Source: Hymenobacter montanus
Lineage (GTDB): Bacteria; Bacteroidota; Bacteroidia; Cytophagales; Hymenobacteraceae
Assembly: GCF_014699115.1 (NCBI RefSeq)
Contig: NZ_JACXAD010000003.1
Location: forward strand, 241,513 to 305,512
DNA: 64,000 bases
Direction: 5' to 3'
Shown piece after piece: positions 62,229 through 64,000 of the stretch (positions are counted from its first letter, which is position 1; each line of letters begins with the position of its first letter). The notes below the pieces were generated by a model. That model was not told the DNA's origin. It was given only the letters and a program-made list of their open reading frames with translations, and ran no database searches. The translations under genes were made by a program, and so were the position numbers.

Positions 62229-63233
62229 TTAGTGGTAAACATTAGTAGTCGTACCAACATTGGCTCTCCCATCTTTGCCATAGTTGAGTTTGTCAAGCCC
62301 AAGGTTGTTGATGTCAGTTTGATTGACTTTCCGGCTCTCGGGATTCATCGTGCCACCTGGCCCCCCAGCGGGTGCGCTTGGGTCATATTGGTATTGTCCG
62401 TCAACCAGTGTGCCCCTCGGAGACATAATACCAGGTACACCTTGGCCTCGCATATCGCCTGCTGAGTGGTCTTCTCCGTATCCGTGCCCCATTTCGTGGG
62501 CCTCAGTTGTCGAGCCATCAGCTTTTATGTTCTTCGTGAGGTATTCGCCAGTATTGCTCCCTTTGCCTCCTTTGTCATCCATATAAGACACTCCCCCAGC
62601 TACCTTATCAGAAACCTTGATGTAGTTGTTTTTTATATCTTTGTTTCCCTCTACTTCCTTCTGCGTTAGGTCAGCTTTGTAAACACCTGTTATTGCGAAT
62701 TTTACCTTAAAGGTTTCCCCGCCGATTTTCACCGTGCCACCGGCTGCATTCCATGCTTTTTGAACGTCAGCAGCAGTGCTCCTAGCTACTTGTGCATTGG
62801 CTGCCCCGCCGTAGAATACCATATTAGAAGAAACGGTAACGGTGTGGTGTTTCTTGTCGATTGCCGCGATGCCAGAGCGCCCGTCGGGGTCGAATTTATT
62901 GACCGGGTTGTTGCTGACGAATACGTAGGGCGATTCGTACATAAATTTTTCGGCTAGTGGGTCGGGGCTCATCCATCGGCTGGTTATTTCGGCCTTGGCG
63001 TGGCCCACGAGCGAGTCAGGAGGGAGCAGGTAGGCCACACGGTGCAGGCGGGTATCGTATACCACGGAACCGATGCGGCGCAGGCTGTCATTCGTAAAAA
63101 ACTCCTGAAACCGGCCGTTGCTCAGCGTGGCCACCTTAACCCTAACTCCATATTTGAGGAAGGGCTGTTGGGCGTGAACGGGGCGGCCGAGCCCCAGGGC
63201 CAGCAGCAGGGAAAAGGCGTAGAAATAGCGCAT
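62229..63233 (-). CDS. Secreted short RHS-core protein with metzincin-type zinc motif
   Basis: A 334-residue protein with a signal peptide (YAFSLLLALGLGRPVHAQ). Residues ~85-120 are an RHS-core boundary: SRWMSPDPLAEKFMYESPY and FVSNNPVNKFDPDGRSG. After it comes a variable domain with EAHEMGHGYGEDH, an exact HExxHxxGxxH match, and a downstream GIMSPRG that fits a metzincin Met-turn. This predicts a zinc protease at the toxin position of a small RHS-type protein, but no long RHS repeat region is present. It is flanked by a transglutaminase-like gene (13 bp upstream) and a lipoprotein gene (11 bp downstream), one operon. Confidence 0.75.
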   Translation of the reverse strand: MRYFYAFSLLLALGLGRPVHAQQPFLKYGVRVKVATLSNGRFQEFFTNDSLRRIGSVVYDTRLHRVAYLLPPDSLVGHAKAEITSRWMSPDPLAEKFMYESPYVFVSNNPVNKFDPDGRSGIAAIDKKHHTVTVSSNMVFYGGAANAQVARSTAADVQKAWNAAGGTVKIGGETFKVKFAITGVYKADLTQKEVEGNKDIKNNYIKVSDKVAGGVSYMDDKGGKGSNTGEYLTKNIKADGSTTEAHEMGHGYGEDHSAGDMRGQGVPGIMSPRGTLVDGQYQYDPSAPAGGPGGTMNPESRKVNQTDINNLGLDKLNYGKDGRANVGTTTNVYH

Positions 63234-63246
63234 GAGCAGGCGGGGC

Positions 63247-63852
63247 TTAGGGTTTCTTTTGGTACTTCTGTTTTTCGGTTGTCACGGATTGGAGCCAATC
63301 GGCGTACATCTGCGGAGGCATTTCCCGGTAGCCCGTCTCAAAGATGCGCGTATATGCGGCTTCCATTGCGGCGTACACCTGTTGGGCTTTCGGTTTGGAA
63401 GTTTGCCGTTCAAATTTCCGCCGCAAGGTTTCGGCCTGGAGCAGCTGCGCGTTAATGTAGTGGGGGAAGTGCTGCAAAGCCAAGTCGGTGCATTTGTTTA
63501 CGAACGGCTCCGCCGCTACTGGCCCCACCTTGCGCTCGTAGCCTTTGGCCAGGTCCACGAGGCAGAGCACCACGTTCTGCTTGGCGCTGAGCGTGTCCAT
63601 GTAAATGCCGCTGATGATGGTTTCCCGGCTAATGTAGCCCGAAGCGGTCAGCCAGGCATCGATAGGGAAGGTGTAGCTGGTCAACTCGGTGTTATACCAG
63701 CCGTTTTTACGGTTGTGCTGCTTCAGGTAAATGTGATTGGGAGCCAGTGAAATCCAGGTTTGCGCGCCGATTTCATCCGCCAGCATTTTATACAGAAAGG
63801 GCATCGAGTGGCAGTTGCCCTTATGAGTAGCAATCAACTTGCTCACAAACAT
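63247..63852 (-). CDS. Transglutaminase-like protein, 5' end disrupted
   Basis: The readable part is 201 residues from the ATG ending at 63852. It has the family's catalytic region HKGNCHSMPFLYKMLADE (Cys) and APNHIYLKQ (His). The frame stays open upstream and reads TLTPFRYDFEDFDGDTDW, which continues the protein, so the original start was farther upstream; it is cut off at about 63928 by the end of an IS-like element. The gene may be non-functional or expressed from the internal ATG. It is the first gene before the RHS-core gene. Confidence 0.7.
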   Translation of the reverse strand: MFVSKLIATHKGNCHSMPFLYKMLADEIGAQTWISLAPNHIYLKQHNRKNGWYNTELTSYTFPIDAWLTASGYISRETIISGIYMDTLSAKQNVVLCLVDLAKGYERKVGPVAAEPFVNKCTDLALQHFPHYINAQLLQAETLRRKFERQTSKPKAQQVYAAMEAAYTRIFETGYREMPPQMYADWLQSVTTEKQKYQKKP

Positions 63853-63940
63853 CTTTGACCAGTCAGTATCTCCGTCGAAGTCCTCAAAATCGTAACGGAA
63901 CGGGGTTAGGGTGCGCCCGCTAACTAGAGTGTGTGGACAT

Positions 63941-64000
63941 TCATCTCATCCAATCCATTGCGGCCAGTAGGTGAGCGACGGCCAGAAAGGAGGTAGCGGT
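63941..64000 (-). CDS. C-terminal end of an IS5-type transposase (partial)
   Basis: In the minus direction the last 19 codons read TATSFLAVAHLLAAMDWMR then stop (63941-63943), an ending typical of IS5-family transposases. The element's end is probably near 63928 (AGTGTGTGGACATTC...), next to CTAG (63924-63927), a possible YTAR-type target duplication. The rest is beyond the window. Confidence 0.55.
   Translation of the reverse strand, partial: TATSFLAVAHLLAAMDWMR

Overview
The window is chromosomal DNA from a GC-rich member of the Bacteroidota, most likely a Hymenobacter-like genus (Cytophagales). This rests on the protein families (two parvulin-type chaperones in tandem, a SecD-SecF fusion, the Bacteroidetes-type GlmU-like sugar nucleotidyltransferase, DUF5777, an ECF sigma factor with an envelope-spanning partner, a BatD-like protein), on recurrent copies of the Bacteroidetes -7 promoter element TAnnTTTG, and on GC-rich codon use. 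No rRNA, tRNA or CRISPR array was recognised.

Layout. 1-7.9 kb: the end of a MoxR ATPase gene, two SurA/PpiC-type periplasmic isomerases, and an RsbW-, RsbV- and RsbU-like partner-switching set. 8-18.9 kb: guaB, an SDR oxidoreductase, an FRG-domain protein, hrpB, a DUF2071 protein, a rhodanese, pnuC, a peroxiredoxin, an aldose epimerase-like protein and a small membrane protein. 19-25.3 kb: an acyl-CoA (probably glutaryl-CoA) dehydrogenase, a small secreted protein, an ACP-like protein, a HIRAN protein, ruvB and queG. 25.4-31.3 kb: six ferritin-like genes in three two-gene units, all on the minus strand. 31.5-39.7 kb: a BatD-like protein, aroC, an Nfu-type Fe-S scaffold, a DUF5777/YceI/cytochrome c operon, and an ECF sigma factor overlapping a gene for a protein that appears to span both membranes. 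40-46.3 kb: secDF, small hypotheticals, a DUF4268 protein, a Uma2-type protein, udk and rdgB. 46.6-48 kb: an IS5-family element with 18-bp inverted repeats and an ACT target duplication beside a decayed gene. 48.1-54.1 kb: rpmE2, the GlmU-like gene, holB, hemC, a cyclophilin and an RmlD-like reductase.

54.9-60.9 kb is the most unusual region. A 74-residue peptide gene carries four copies of IGTSGWDHDVAA that differ only at silent codon positions. It lies upstream of, and on the same strand as, an oligopeptide-type ABC importer set (substrate-binding lipoprotein plus two permeases, no ATPase). It is divergent from a 501-residue all-helical, TPR-like protein, across an AT-rich intergenic region holding two copies of TGTGACAT. 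I propose a secreted-peptide signalling system, or a peptide natural product with its own importer and regulator. This is inference.

61-64 kb is accessory DNA: a resolvase gene without a normal start codon, a decayed ORF end, a lipoprotein, a short secreted RHS-core protein with a metzincin-type zinc motif (HEMGHGYGEDH), a transglutaminase-like gene cut at its 5' end, and the tail of another IS5-type transposase at the window edge. Long perfect inverted repeats lie in several intergenic regions; some may act as terminators and some look like dispersed repeats.
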